Positions 54,926 to 63,374 of a stretch of 64,000 bases of DNA are shown here, one piece after another; position 1 is the first letter of the stretch; each line of letters begins with the position of its first letter. Position numbers and translations under genes: made by a program. Location: NCBI RefSeq assembly GCF_937912035.1, contig NZ_CALDPF010000039.1:168546-232545 (forward strand), given 5' to 3'. The notes below the pieces were generated by a model that saw nothing but the letters and a program-made list of their open reading frames with translations, was not told where the DNA came from and made no database searches. This stretch comes from an uncultured Bacteroides sp. (GTDB taxonomy: Bacteria > Bacteroidota > Bacteroidia > Bacteroidales > Bacteroidaceae).

Positions 54926-56054
54926 ATTCCACCCAAAGCATGTCACTCATTATTCCGTCTGATATGAAAATCCCGATTTGAGTCAGTTTCAGGGTATTGT
55001 CCTTTATTTCAAGAGTTCCCTGACTGATGTGTGGGCGAGCCATCTTCAGGCAATAGTCGTAAAGAACGTTTCCGTATTCGGCTTTAAGCTTATCCAGTGG
55101 CATTCCCCATGCGGTACGGATTGATGTGATTACGAAATCGTTGTAGCGGGTGTATAGGTCCAGTTCTTCTATTTCGGATATATCCGAACCATTGTTTATG
55201 CCTTCTATGTATTTATCAAGTGATGAAATGTTCCATTGCCGTGAGCATCCGTTGTATGAATGGGCCGAAGGGCCGCATCCAAGGTATTTTATCCCTGTCC
55301 AGTAACTTGAATTATGTCGTGAGTGCATTCCGGGGCGGCAGAAATTTGAAATCTCATAATGCACATATCCGTTTTCTTTCAGACGTGAGATGAGTGTTTC
55401 AAACAGTGAATTGCTCAAATCCTCGTCGGCTTCTCTCACTTTGTTTTCTTCTCTAAGTTTGTAAAGCACAGTTCCTTCTTCGTATATCAGATGATATGCC
55501 GAAATATGTTCCGGTTTCAGTGAAATGGCAGTGTCAAGATCTTTGTTCCACGTATCCATACTTTCGCCGGGTAGTCCGTACATAAGGTCGATGCTTATAT
55601 TGCGGAATCCTGCATTCCTGCATCTGCCAAAAGCCTCTATGGCCTGCTGTGCGTTGTGGCGTCTTTTCAGAAGAGACAGAATATCGTCGTTGAAGGTCTG
55701 TATTCCCATGCTCAGACGGTTGAAAGGAAGGGTAGAGAGCATTTCCACATATTCGTCTGTCAGGTCGTCAGGATTTGCTTCTATTGTGATTTCAGCATTC
55801 GGATTTACGCTGTAATTGTCATATATGGTTCTGAATATATTTGTGAAATCATCCTTTTCCAGTTGCGATGGCGTTCCGCCGCCAAAATAAATAGTGTCTA
55901 TGGTTTCATCGCTAAGATAGTCTTTTCTTCCGGCTATTTCCTTGCAAAGAGCCTTGATATAATCGTTTTTCTTTTCGGAAGCCGTAGTTGAGAAGAAGTC
56001 GCAGTATATGCATCTTCTTTTACAGAACGGTATGTGTATGTAAATTCCTGCCAT
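54924..56054 (-). CDS. hemW: Radical SAM family heme chaperone HemW
   Basis: 376 residues. The [4Fe-4S] cluster ligands are Cys11, Cys15 and Cys18 in FCKRRCIYCDF, the HemW/HemN spacing. IYFGGGTPSQL, EANPDDLT, RLSMGIQTFND and the C-terminal HemN_C domain are present. The family was long called coproporphyrinogen III oxidase, but HemW-type proteins bind and deliver heme. A TACCTTTG box on the minus strand at 56084-56091 lies 30 bp upstream. Confidence 0.93.
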   Translation of the reverse strand: MAGIYIHIPFCKRRCIYCDFFSTTASEKKNDYIKALCKEIAGRKDYLSDETIDTIYFGGGTPSQLEKDDFTNIFRTIYDNYSVNPNAEITIEANPDDLTDEYVEMLSTLPFNRLSMGIQTFNDDILSLLKRRHNAQQAIEAFGRCRNAGFRNISIDLMYGLPGESMDTWNKDLDTAISLKPEHISAYHLIYEEGTVLYKLREENKVREADEDLSNSLFETLISRLKENGYVHYEISNFCRPGMHSRHNSSYWTGIKYLGCGPSAHSYNGCSRQWNISSLDKYIEGINNGSDISEIEELDLYTRYNDFVITSIRTAWGMPLDKLKAEYGNVLYDYCLKMARPHISQGTLEIKDNTLKLTQIGIFISDGIMSDMLWVE

Positions 56055-56083
56055 TTATATCCTGTTATTGTTGAGACTTTATG

Positions 56084-56091
56084 CAAAGGTA
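56084..56091 (-). promoter_or_regulatory. Putative -7 element for hemW
   Basis: On the minus strand the sequence reads TACCTTTG, matching TAnnTTTG, 30 bp upstream of the hemW start. Confidence 0.5.
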
Positions 56092-56173
56092 CGAAATTTC
56101 TGAATTATAGTATTGCCTGTATGGAAAGAGGTTTTGTGCTTGAATATTTTTATAAACGATATGATATAATCTT

Positions 56174-56235
56174 AAAATTAAACTTGTGTTTTTATAAACA
56201 ACAGTTTTGTTTTTAAAAACACAAGTTTGAATTTT
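56174..56235. repeat. Very long imperfect hairpin in the hemW/EF-G2 divergent region
   Basis: Positions 56174-56201 pair with 56207-56235: 27 base pairs with one T-T mismatch and one bulged G, and a 5-nt loop. The arms contain AAACTTGTGTTTTTA and TAAAAACACAAGTTT. The hairpin sits 283 bp upstream of the EF-G2 start and about 120 bp upstream of hemW. It lacks G+C-rich base pairing, so it is not a normal terminator. Apart from this hairpin and the promoters, the 463-bp gap 56055-56517 shows no gene. Confidence 0.75.
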
Positions 56236-56420
56236 ATAAATATAAGTTGTATTTATAGAAAATGTTAAGACAGAAATCTTTTTTATTCTATATAAATCCA
56301 CTTTTATATAATAGATTCTGTTTTATTCTTACCTTTAAATACGTTACCTAACAATATGATTTAAAGCGTTATATTAAACTATGTGTCGGAAAACATAGTT
56401 TAGTAACACTGATGTAATAG

Positions 56421-56450
56421 TTGGATTTCTGAACATAAATTTCTATTTTG
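56421..56450 (+). promoter_or_regulatory. Putative promoter of the EF-G2 gene
   Basis: TTGG at 56421-56424 and TATTTTG at 56444-56450 have about 20-bp spacing. The -7 box is one base short of TAnnTTTG, which could fit an activator-dependent promoter. The leader would be about 60 nt. Confidence 0.5.
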
Positions 56451-56517
56451 CGCCAACTTAAAAATGAGATATGAAAAGCATATCCTTTATTCTATTAATT
56501 TTTTAATCTAGAATACC

Positions 56518-58677
56518 ATGAAAGTATATCAGACTAACGAAATCAAAAACATTGCACTTCTTGGCAATGATGGCTCAGGTAAAACCACCCTCACTGAAGC
56601 GTTGCTCTTTGAGAGTGGTATTATAAAACGTCGCGGCAGAATTACTGCCAAGAACACTGTCAGCGACTATTTCCCGGTAGAGCAGGAGTATGGTTACTCT
56701 GTATTCTCTACCGTTTATCATGTGGAGTGGAATGGTAAAAAACTTAATATCATAGACTGTCCGGGTAGTGATGACTTCGTGGGTGCTGCTATAACTGCAC
56801 TTAACGTAACAGATACTGCTGTATTACTTCTTAACGGTCAGTATGGACCGGAAGTTGGTACGCAGAATCATTTCCGTTACACTGAGAAGTTGGGTAAACC
56901 GGTTATCTTCCTCGTTAACCAACTTGACTCGCCTAACTGTGATTTCGACAAAGTACTCGAACAGTTGACTGAAAATTATGGTTCTAAAGTTGTTCCGGTT
57001 CAGTATCCTCTCAGTACAGGTCCGGACTTCAATTCGTTGATTGATGTACTTTTAATGAAAAAATATTCATGGGGACCTGAAGGAGGTGCTCCTACTATCG
57101 AACCTGTTCCAGAAGAAGAAATGGAAAAGGCAATGGAATGGCATAAGAGACTTGTTGAGGCTGCTGCCGAACACGACGAAACTCTTATGGAGAAATTCTT
57201 CGAATCAGAATCACTTACAGAAGACGAAATGCGTGAAGGTATCCGCAAGGGATTGGCTGCACGCGGCATGTTCCCTGTGTTCTGTGTATGTGCGGGAAAA
57301 GATATGGGTGTACGCCGATTGATGGAATTCCTTGGTAACGTAGTGCCTTTCGTTGACGAAATGCCTGTAGTTCACAATACACGTGGTGTTCCTGTGCCTC
57401 CTGTGGCTGATGCTCCAACTTCACTTTATTTCTTCAAGACTGCCGTTGAACCTCATATCGGTGATGTGCAGTATTTCAAGGTTATGAGTGGTGTGGTTCA
57501 CGAAGGCGATGATTTGAATAATGCCGACCGTGGATCGAAGGAACGTATGGCTCAGCTTTATGTGTGTGCCGGTGCGAACCGTGAAAAGGTGGAAGAACTG
57601 AGAGCCGGTGATATCGGTTGTACAGTTAAACTTAAAGATGTAAAGACAGGCAATACACTTAACAGCAAGGATTGTGAAAACAGATTTAATTTCATCAAGT
57701 ATCCAAATCCTAAATATACTAGAGCTATCAAGCCGGAAAATGAGGCAGATACAGAAAAGATGATGGCTATCCTGAACCGTATGCGTGAAGAAGATCCTAC
57801 ATGGGTTGTTGAACAGTCAAAGGAATTGAAACAGATTCTTGTTCATGGTCAGGGTGAGTTCCATTTGCGTACATTGAAATGGCGTCTTGAGAATAATGAG
57901 AAACTGGCTGTTCAGTTCCTTGAACCAAAGATACCTTATAGAGAAACTATTACTAAAGCTGCACGTGCTGACTACAGACATAAGAAACAGTCGGGTGGTG
58001 CCGGACAGTTTGGTGAAGTTCATCTTATTGTTGAGCCATATTACGAGGGTATGCCTACTCCTGAAGTCTATAAATTCAATGGTCAGGAATTCAAGATCAA
58101 TGTGAAGGGAACTGAAACTGTTGATTTGGAATGGGGTGGTAAGCTGGTATTCATCAACAGTGTTGTAGGTGGAGCTATCGATACAAGATTTATGCCTGCA
58201 ATCCTTAAAGGTATCATGAGCCGTATGGAGCAGGGACCTCTGACTGGTTCGTATGCACGCGACGTACGTGTTATCGTGTATGACGGAAAGATGCACCCGG
58301 TTGACTCAAATGAAATTTCGTTCATGCTTGCCGGACGTAATGCTTTCAGCGAAGCATTCAAGAACGCAGGTCCTAAGATTCTTGAACCTATATATGATGT
58401 GGAAGTTTTCGTTCCGAGTGATAAACTTGGTGATGTGATGAGTGATATGCAGGGACGCCGCGGTATGATTATGGGTATGAGCAGTGAAAAGGGATACGAA
58501 AAACTTGCAGCAAAGGTGCCTTTGAAAGAAATGTCTAACTATTCTACTGCTTTAAGTTCATTGACAGGTGGACGTGCTTCATTCATTATGAAGTTTGCAA
58601 GTTACGAACTTGTTCCAACTGATGTTCAGAATAAACTTATGAAGGAATTTGAAGAACAGGAAAAGAATGAAGATTGA
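56518..58677 (+). CDS. fusA2: Elongation factor G paralogue (EF-G2) with altered GTPase motifs
   Basis: 719 residues with all five EF-G domains, including QSGGAGQFGEVHL (domain IV) and a C-terminal MSDMQGRRGMIMGM (domain V). The G motifs differ from canonical EF-G. G1 is GNDGSGKT (16-23) instead of GHIDAGKT. The switch I RGIT Thr is Ser61. G3 is DCPGS (80-84), so the catalytic His of DTPGH is Ser84. G4 is NQLD (134-137) instead of NKxD. In B. thetaiotaomicron the EF-G2 paralogue is reported, from memory, to support translocation without GTP hydrolysis, to be induced by the Cur regulator on carbon starvation, and to matter for gut colonisation. A terminator follows the gene. Confidence 0.93.
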   Translation: MKVYQTNEIKNIALLGNDGSGKTTLTEALLFESGIIKRRGRITAKNTVSDYFPVEQEYGYSVFSTVYHVEWNGKKLNIIDCPGSDDFVGAAITALNVTDTAVLLLNGQYGPEVGTQNHFRYTEKLGKPVIFLVNQLDSPNCDFDKVLEQLTENYGSKVVPVQYPLSTGPDFNSLIDVLLMKKYSWGPEGGAPTIEPVPEEEMEKAMEWHKRLVEAAAEHDETLMEKFFESESLTEDEMREGIRKGLAARGMFPVFCVCAGKDMGVRRLMEFLGNVVPFVDEMPVVHNTRGVPVPPVADAPTSLYFFKTAVEPHIGDVQYFKVMSGVVHEGDDLNNADRGSKERMAQLYVCAGANREKVEELRAGDIGCTVKLKDVKTGNTLNSKDCENRFNFIKYPNPKYTRAIKPENEADTEKMMAILNRMREEDPTWVVEQSKELKQILVHGQGEFHLRTLKWRLENNEKLAVQFLEPKIPYRETITKAARADYRHKKQSGGAGQFGEVHLIVEPYYEGMPTPEVYKFNGQEFKINVKGTETVDLEWGGKLVFINSVVGGAIDTRFMPAILKGIMSRMEQGPLTGSYARDVRVIVYDGKMHPVDSNEISFMLAGRNAFSEAFKNAGPKILEPIYDVEVFVPSDKLGDVMSDMQGRRGMIMGMSSEKGYEKLAAKVPLKEMSNYSTALSSLTGGRASFIMKFASYELVPTDVQNKLMKEFEEQEKNED

Positions 58678-58701
58678 TAATTAGTTGATATTTTAATACA
58701 T

Positions 58702-58736
58702 AAAAAAGCCGTATTTCTTAAAAATACGGCTTTTTT
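58702..58736 (+). terminator. Rho-independent terminator after EF-G2
   Basis: AAAAAAGCCGTATTT (58702-58716) pairs with AAATACGGCTTTTTT (58722-58736), followed by further T residues. Confidence 0.92.
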
Positions 58737-58771
58737 TTATTCACTTTTCATGAACTTTTTGTCACTTTTAG

Positions 58772-58802
58772 TTGTTATACATTTAAAGTTATATTATTTT
58801 TG
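58772..58802 (+). promoter_or_regulatory. Promoter of rprX-rprY
   Basis: TTG (58772-58774), 20 bp, TATTTTTG (58795-58802). A second -7-like box, TAAATTTG at 58930-58937, sits only 5 bp from the ATG; if used it would give an almost leaderless mRNA. Confidence 0.55.
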
Positions 58803-58942
58803 TAAAGTAAATGTTGTGGAGGTGACTTTTAGTTGTGATTTTAATAATTAAAATGAGTGTGTATTGTTAAATCTGAAAAAATGCCGTGTAAAACATGTTA
58901 ATTGATAATGATTATATTAATTAGCTTGTTAAATTTGTCACC

Positions 58943-60499
58943 ATGAAAAAGTCAACAATATGGATATTAGGAGTCATTATGGCTCTGTCTTTTCTTAGTC
59001 TGCTATATTTGCAGGTAAGTTACATAGAAGAGATGGTTAAGATGCGTCGTGGACAATTCGAAGAGAATGTAAACCGCAGTCTTGTTCAGTCCGTGCGTAA
59101 TCTTGAACTGGTGGAAACCAAGAAGTATCTTGAGGCAGATGTTGCTGCTACTGAAAGAGCGGCTCGTCTGGCGGAGCAGTTTAATCTGAATAAAGGAAAA
59201 GGAAGTGAAGACATTCTCCAGCAGCATCACCAATATACTATAACATCGCCTGATGGAAGCATGTATTCTACTTTTGAATTTAAGACTATTACTAACAGAC
59301 CTGCCAATGTTCCAAAAGTGATAATATCCAACGGAAAAAATATTCCGCAGACATCAAGAACATTGCAGGAAATAATTAAAGAAAGATATGTCTATCAGAG
59401 GGCTTTGCTTGACGAGGTGGTGTATAATATATTATATACAGCCAGTGACAAACCGTTAAAGGAGAGGATAAACTTTAAGCAATTGGATCATTTCATAAAA
59501 TCTGAGTTGCTTAATAACGGATTGGATTTACCATACCATTTTATGGTTACTGATAGGGAAGGAAAGGAAATTTACCGTTGTTCTGATTATGTGTATGACG
59601 GTGAGAAAATATATTCCAGACTCTTGTTTGAGAATGATCCTCCTGCAAAAATGGGATATGTGAAAATATTCTTCCCGACAATGGATGACTATATTTTCAG
59701 CTCCGTAAAGTTTATGATTCCTTCAATAATATTTACGGTTGTACTTCTGATAACATTTATATTTACAATATATATAATATTCCGTCAGAAGAAACTTACG
59801 GAGATAAAGAACGACTTCATCAATAATATGACGCATGAGTTCAAGACGCCTATCTCTACAATATCACTTGCGGCTCAAATGTTAAATGATCCAGCTGTAG
59901 GAAAATCGCCCGTGATGTTCAAACATATATCCGGAGTGATAAATGATGAAACTAAGCGTCTTCGTTTTCAGGTAGAAAAAGTCTTGCAGATGTCAATGTT
60001 CGAACGTCAAAAAGCTACTTTGAAGAAAAAGAAAATTGATGCGAATGAGTTGATTAATGGTGTTATAAATACTTTCAGATTGAAAGTGGAAAGTTGTCAT
60101 GGAACATTAGACGCAGAATTGGAAGCCACGGATCCGTTTGTCTTTGTTGATGAAATGCATTTTACAAATGTAATTTTTAATTTGCTCGATAATGCTGTCA
60201 AGTATAAACGTGCGGATGTGGATATTAGTTTGAAAGTCAGAACATGGAATGAGGCTAATAAACTCCACATTTCTGTTGAGGACAACGGTATAGGTATAAA
60301 GAAAGAAAATTTGAAAAAGATATTTGATAAGTTCTACCGTGTTCATACCGGAAACCTTCATGACGTGAAAGGATTCGGTTTGGGACTGGCCTATGTAAAG
60401 AAGATTATTTCAGATCACAATGGAAGTATCAGAGCTGAGAGTGAACTGAATGTCGGAACTAAATTTATTATTGTATTACCATTATTTAAAGAAGATTGA
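58943..60499 (+). CDS. rprX: Sensor histidine kinase, RprX-like
   Basis: 518 residues. A first membrane helix (about 7-25), a periplasmic sensor of about 230 residues, a second helix (about 256-280) and a cytoplasmic kinase core follow. HisKA contains phospho-His298 (NNMTHEFKTPISTIS). The ATP site has NLLDNAVKYK, DNGIGIKKE and GFGLGLAYV. The order, length and immediate pairing with an RprY-like regulator match RprX of B. fragilis. Its physiological signal is unknown. Only 1 bp separates its stop from the rprY start. Confidence 0.9.
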   Translation: MKKSTIWILGVIMALSFLSLLYLQVSYIEEMVKMRRGQFEENVNRSLVQSVRNLELVETKKYLEADVAATERAARLAEQFNLNKGKGSEDILQQHHQYTITSPDGSMYSTFEFKTITNRPANVPKVIISNGKNIPQTSRTLQEIIKERYVYQRALLDEVVYNILYTASDKPLKERINFKQLDHFIKSELLNNGLDLPYHFMVTDREGKEIYRCSDYVYDGEKIYSRLLFENDPPAKMGYVKIFFPTMDDYIFSSVKFMIPSIIFTVVLLITFIFTIYIIFRQKKLTEIKNDFINNMTHEFKTPISTISLAAQMLNDPAVGKSPVMFKHISGVINDETKRLRFQVEKVLQMSMFERQKATLKKKKIDANELINGVINTFRLKVESCHGTLDAELEATDPFVFVDEMHFTNVIFNLLDNAVKYKRADVDISLKVRTWNEANKLHISVEDNGIGIKKENLKKIFDKFYRVHTGNLHDVKGFGLGLAYVKKIISDHNGSIRAESELNVGTKFIIVLPLFKED

Positions 60500-60500
60500 T

Positions 60501-61211
60501 ATGGACGAAAGAATGCGTATTTTATTGTGCGAAGATGATGAGAATCTTGGCATGCTTTTGAGAGAATATTTACAGGCAAAAGGTTATGAAGCTGATTTGT
60601 TTCTGAATGGTGACGAAGGTGTTAAAGGTTACCAGAGAGGAAAATATGATATGATTGTCACTGACGTGATGATGCCAGTGAAGGATGGTTTTTCTATGGT
60701 ACAGGAAATAAAACAGATCAATTCTGAAGTTCCGGTGATTTTCCTTACTGCAAAAACAATGAAGGAAGATATTCTGGAAGGATTCAAAATAGGTGCGGAT
60801 GACTATATCAGCAAGCCGTTCAGTATGGAAGAATTGACACTACGTATAGAAGCGATTTTACGCCGTGTAAAAGGTAAAAAAGTAAAGGAAAGTTCTATGT
60901 ATACTATTGGTAACTTTACTTTTGATACACAAAAGCAATTGCTGACAATTGGTGATAAGCAGACTAAACTTACCACAAAAGAATCAGAACTTTTATCTTT
61001 GTTGTGCTCTCATGCAAACGAGATTCTTCAAAGGGATTATGCACTTAAGAATATATGGATAGATGATAATTATTTTAATGCCAGAAGTATGGATGTTTAT
61101 ATAACAAAATTACGTAAACACCTTAAGGCTGATCCTTCTATAGAAATTATAAATATTCATGGTAAGGGATATAAACTCATTACTCCTGATGAAGATCAAC
61201 AGGAAGCTTAA
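60501..61211 (+). CDS. rprY: OmpR-family response regulator, RprY-like
   Basis: 236 residues from the ATG at 60501 (MDERMRILLCEDDEN); an in-frame start at 60450 lies inside rprX and is rejected. The receiver has Asp55 (VTDVMMPVKDG), DD at 12-13 and Lys in SKPFS; the C-terminal winged helix has TTKESELLSLLC and DVYITKLRKHL. It is the partner of the kinase encoded upstream. A terminator follows directly. Confidence 0.93.
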   Translation: MDERMRILLCEDDENLGMLLREYLQAKGYEADLFLNGDEGVKGYQRGKYDMIVTDVMMPVKDGFSMVQEIKQINSEVPVIFLTAKTMKEDILEGFKIGADDYISKPFSMEELTLRIEAILRRVKGKKVKESSMYTIGNFTFDTQKQLLTIGDKQTKLTTKESELLSLLCSHANEILQRDYALKNIWIDDNYFNARSMDVYITKLRKHLKADPSIEIINIHGKGYKLITPDEDQQEA

Positions 61212-61217
61212 AAATAA

Positions 61218-61252
61218 AAAGAGGTTGCTCGAAAGAGCAACCTCTTTTTATT
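61218..61252 (+). terminator. Rho-independent terminator after rprY
   Basis: AAAGAGGTTGCTC (61218-61230) and GAGCAACCTCTTT (61235-61247) form a perfect 13-bp stem with a GAAA loop, followed by a T-run. It may also stop the convergent small gene. Confidence 0.94.
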
Positions 61253-61275
61253 TTTTCTTTAAAGTCTTGATTGAA

Positions 61276-61452
61276 TTAATCAGTAATACGTTTGTTAATC
61301 AAAATATAGCTGATTAATCCTACGATTATAAGAACAAATGATGTTCCTAAAATAGCATTGTTGTTTACATTTTCAGTTGCAAAGCATGCAATAAGGATAA
61401 CAGCTCCGATAATAATCAATATTACTCCCAGATTCTTTAATAAGCTTTTCAT
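61276..61452 (-). CDS. 58-residue membrane protein of unknown function
   Basis: Found by translating the minus strand between rprY and the MarR gene. The ORF MKSLLKNLGVILIIIGAVIL onward is 58 residues with two hydrophobic helices (about 8-24 and 34-53) separated by ATENVNNN, and ends in a basic INKRITD tail. The pattern is typical of small Bacteroidales inner-membrane proteins. The ORF fills the gap cleanly and is convergent with rprY. I do not know its function. Confidence 0.7.
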   Translation of the reverse strand: MKSLLKNLGVILIIIGAVILIACFATENVNNNAILGTSFVLIIVGLISYILINKRITD

Positions 61453-61575
61453 GTGTGTCTTCTATTTTTATGGTTTATTCGTTATTGGTTACAAATTAAA
61501 GCATAATTCTTTATACAAGAAAATTATTTTGCGAAAAAAAACGAAAATCGTAGAATATCGTGCTTAATGAATTCT

Positions 61576-62022
61576 TCAATCCTTCGTGTTTGTGAAAATT
61601 TTGCGTAATACTTCCTGACTTACACGTAACTCGTCTAAAGTCAAGCCCTTTAGCGCTTCCTTTAACGTTAAGTTGGCTACGAGTCTTGCTTTGTCTTCAA
61701 GTTGCTTTCCGTCTTTCGTCAGATGTATAAGATTTGTTCTTCTGTCTTTTTTGTCCGAAATGCGTACTACCAGATGTTGTTTTTCCATATTATCTATAAG
61801 TCTGGTCATACTTGGCTTGTCTTTGAACGTAGCGTTACAAAGTTCCTGCTGTGTAACCCCATCTTTTTCCCACAAAAATATTAGTACTGTCCATTGCTCT
61901 GGGGTAATGTCCAGTCCGTTCATCCTGAAGTTTCTTATCAATTTACGGTTGATTGCAGCCGAAACTTTACCATTAAGTATTGCAAAAATTAACTGGATGT
62001 CAAAATTAAATTGTTCTATCAT
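61576..62022 (-). CDS. MarR family transcriptional regulator
   Basis: 148 residues from the ATG at 62022; the frame is open to a TTG at 62049 but ATG is preferred. It is a winged helix-turn-helix: LDITPEQWTVLIFLWEKDGVTQQEL, then FKDKPSMTRLIDNMEKQHLVVRISDKKDRRTNLIHLT, which is the recognition helix and the beta wing with DxRxxxxxLT. It probably represses its own gene or a neighbour in response to a ligand. It is divergent from rpsF; a TATATTTG box on the minus strand (62047-62054) is next to a partial palindrome around 62051-62076 that might be its operator. Confidence 0.93.
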   Translation of the reverse strand: MIEQFNFDIQLIFAILNGKVSAAINRKLIRNFRMNGLDITPEQWTVLIFLWEKDGVTQQELCNATFKDKPSMTRLIDNMEKQHLVVRISDKKDRRTNLIHLTKDGKQLEDKARLVANLTLKEALKGLTLDELRVSQEVLRKIFTNTKD

Positions 62023-62046
62023 ATAATTATTGTTTATACAACTATG

Positions 62047-62076
62047 CAAATATACAACTTATTGTCAAAAGTATAT
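62047..62076 (-). promoter_or_regulatory. MarR gene promoter box and candidate operator
   Basis: The minus strand reads TATATTTG at 62054-62047. Overlapping it, TATACAACTT and AAAAGTATA form a loose inverted repeat, the usual placing for MarR autoregulation. The symmetry is imperfect. Confidence 0.35.
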
Positions 62077-62147
62077 ATTGTATTATCCATAATAAGCACT
62101 TATTCGTATATATTAGTAAATTAATAGTGAAGAAAAAGGCATAAATG

Positions 62148-62178
62148 TTTGTATATTAGATAAAAAGTTGTACCTTTG
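62148..62178 (+). promoter_or_regulatory. rpsF-rpsR-rplI promoter
   Basis: TTTG (62148-62151), 19 bp, TACCTTTG (62171-62178): a full consensus match to the primary Bacteroidetes promoter, with a leader of about 45 nt. Confidence 0.85.
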
Positions 62179-62224
62179 CGCCGCAATTGAAATTTTTTAT
62201 TAATAATTTAATTAACGAATAAGT

Positions 62225-62572
62225 ATGAATCAATACGAAACCGTTTTCATTTTAACTCCCGTTTTGTCTGACGCTCAGATGAAGGAAGCGGTAGAGAAGT
62301 TCAAAGCAATCCTTACTCAGGAAGGTGCTGAGATCATCAATGAAGAAAACTGGGGATTGAAGAAATTGGCTTATCCAATTCAGAAGAAATCTACAGGTTT
62401 CTATCAGTTGATTGAGTTTAAAGCTGAACCAACTGTAATCGAAAAGCTTGAAGTTAACTATCGTCGTGACGAAAGAGTTATCCGTTTCTTGACTTTCAAG
62501 ATGGACAAGTATGCTGCAGAATATGCTGCTAAGAGAAGAAATGTTAAATCAACTAAAAAGGAGGAAAATTAA
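62225..62572 (+). CDS. rpsF: 30S ribosomal protein S6
   Basis: 115 residues. MNQYETVFILTPVLSD and GLKKLAYPIQKKSTGFYQL are the S6 core, which binds S18 and 16S rRNA in the platform. First gene of the operon, directly followed by rpsR with 2 bp between; no ssb or priB is inserted as in many bacteria. Confidence 0.98.
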   Translation: MNQYETVFILTPVLSDAQMKEAVEKFKAILTQEGAEIINEENWGLKKLAYPIQKKSTGFYQLIEFKAEPTVIEKLEVNYRRDERVIRFLTFKMDKYAAEYAAKRRNVKSTKKEEN

Positions 62573-62574
62573 TC

Positions 62575-62844
62575 ATGGCACAGCAACAATCAGAAATCAG
62601 ATATTTAACTCCGCCATCAGTAGATGTTAAGAAGAAAAAATACTGCCGTTTCAAAAAGAGTGGTATTAAGTATATCGATTACAAAGATCCTGAATTCTTG
62701 AAGAAATTCTTGAACGAACAGGGTAAGATCCTTCCTCGTCGCATTACAGGAACTTCATTGAAGTATCAGCGTCGTATTGCACAGGCTGTTAAGAGAGCTC
62801 GTCACTTGGCTTTATTGCCTTTTGTAACTGATATGATGAAATAA
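62575..62844 (+). CDS. rpsR: 30S ribosomal protein S18
   Basis: 89 residues. KKKYCRFKKSGIKYIDYKD and the RRITGTSLKYQRRIAQAVKRAR core are the S18 signature. It pairs with S6. It is preceded by a clear AAAGGAGG-type ribosome binding site and followed 17 bp later by rplI. Confidence 0.98.
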   Translation: MAQQQSEIRYLTPPSVDVKKKKYCRFKKSGIKYIDYKDPEFLKKFLNEQGKILPRRITGTSLKYQRRIAQAVKRARHLALLPFVTDMMK

Positions 62845-62861
62845 TTAAAGGAGGAATAAGC

Positions 62862-63305
62862 ATGGAAATTATATTGAAAGAAGACGTATTAAACTTGGGT
62901 TACAAAAATGATATTGTAACTGTTAAGTCTGGTTATGGTCGTAACTATCTTATTCCGACTGGCAAAGCAGTTATCGCATCACCAGCAGCAAAGAAAATGT
63001 TGGCTGAAGAGTTGAAACAGCGTGCTCACAAATTGGAAAAGATTAAGAAAGATGCTGAAGCTGTAGCTGCTTCATTGAACGGTGTTTCTTTGAAAATCGC
63101 TACTAAAGTTAGTGCAACTGGCGCTATCTACGGTTCTGTAGGTAACATTCAGATTGCTGAAGAACTTGCTAAATTGGGTCACAATATCGATCGTAAGATT
63201 ATCGTAGTTAAGGATTCAGTTAAGGAAGTTGGTAACTACAAGGCTATCGTTAAACTTCACAAGGAAGTTTCTGTAGAGATCCCGTTCGAAGTAGTTGCTG
63301 AATAA
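62862..63305 (+). CDS. rplI: 50S ribosomal protein L9
   Basis: 147 residues. EDVLNLGYKNDIVTVKSGYGRNYLIP is spread over the N-terminal rRNA-binding domain; a long helix (KKMLAEELKQRAHKLEKIKK) joins it to the C-terminal domain. The family length is about 148. AAAGGAGG precedes the start. A terminator follows. Confidence 0.98.
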   Translation: MEIILKEDVLNLGYKNDIVTVKSGYGRNYLIPTGKAVIASPAAKKMLAEELKQRAHKLEKIKKDAEAVAASLNGVSLKIATKVSATGAIYGSVGNIQIAEELAKLGHNIDRKIIVVKDSVKEVGNYKAIVKLHKEVSVEIPFEVVAE

Positions 63306-63338
63306 AATCTGTAAATACTTTAAAGTATAATGATGCTG

Positions 63339-63374
63339 AAAAAGCCCGGTTCGTGAGAGCCGGGCTTTTTCTTT
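63339..63374. terminator. Terminator after rplI
   Basis: AAAAAGCCCGG (63339-63349) pairs with CCGGGCTTTTT (63360-63370); three more pairs close a GTGA tetraloop. It also lies just past the stop codon of the convergent 187-residue gene, so it probably works for both. Confidence 0.94.

Noticed and set aside
56065..56301. Open frame of 78 codons on the minus strand across the hemW/EF-G2 gap
   Set aside because: It runs through the AT-rich hairpin, has no ribosome binding site or domain pattern, and its composition follows the hairpin repeats.
57817..58296. Minus-strand open frame of 159 codons inside EF-G2
   Set aside because: It is the complement of conserved EF-G domains; no independent motif or promoter.
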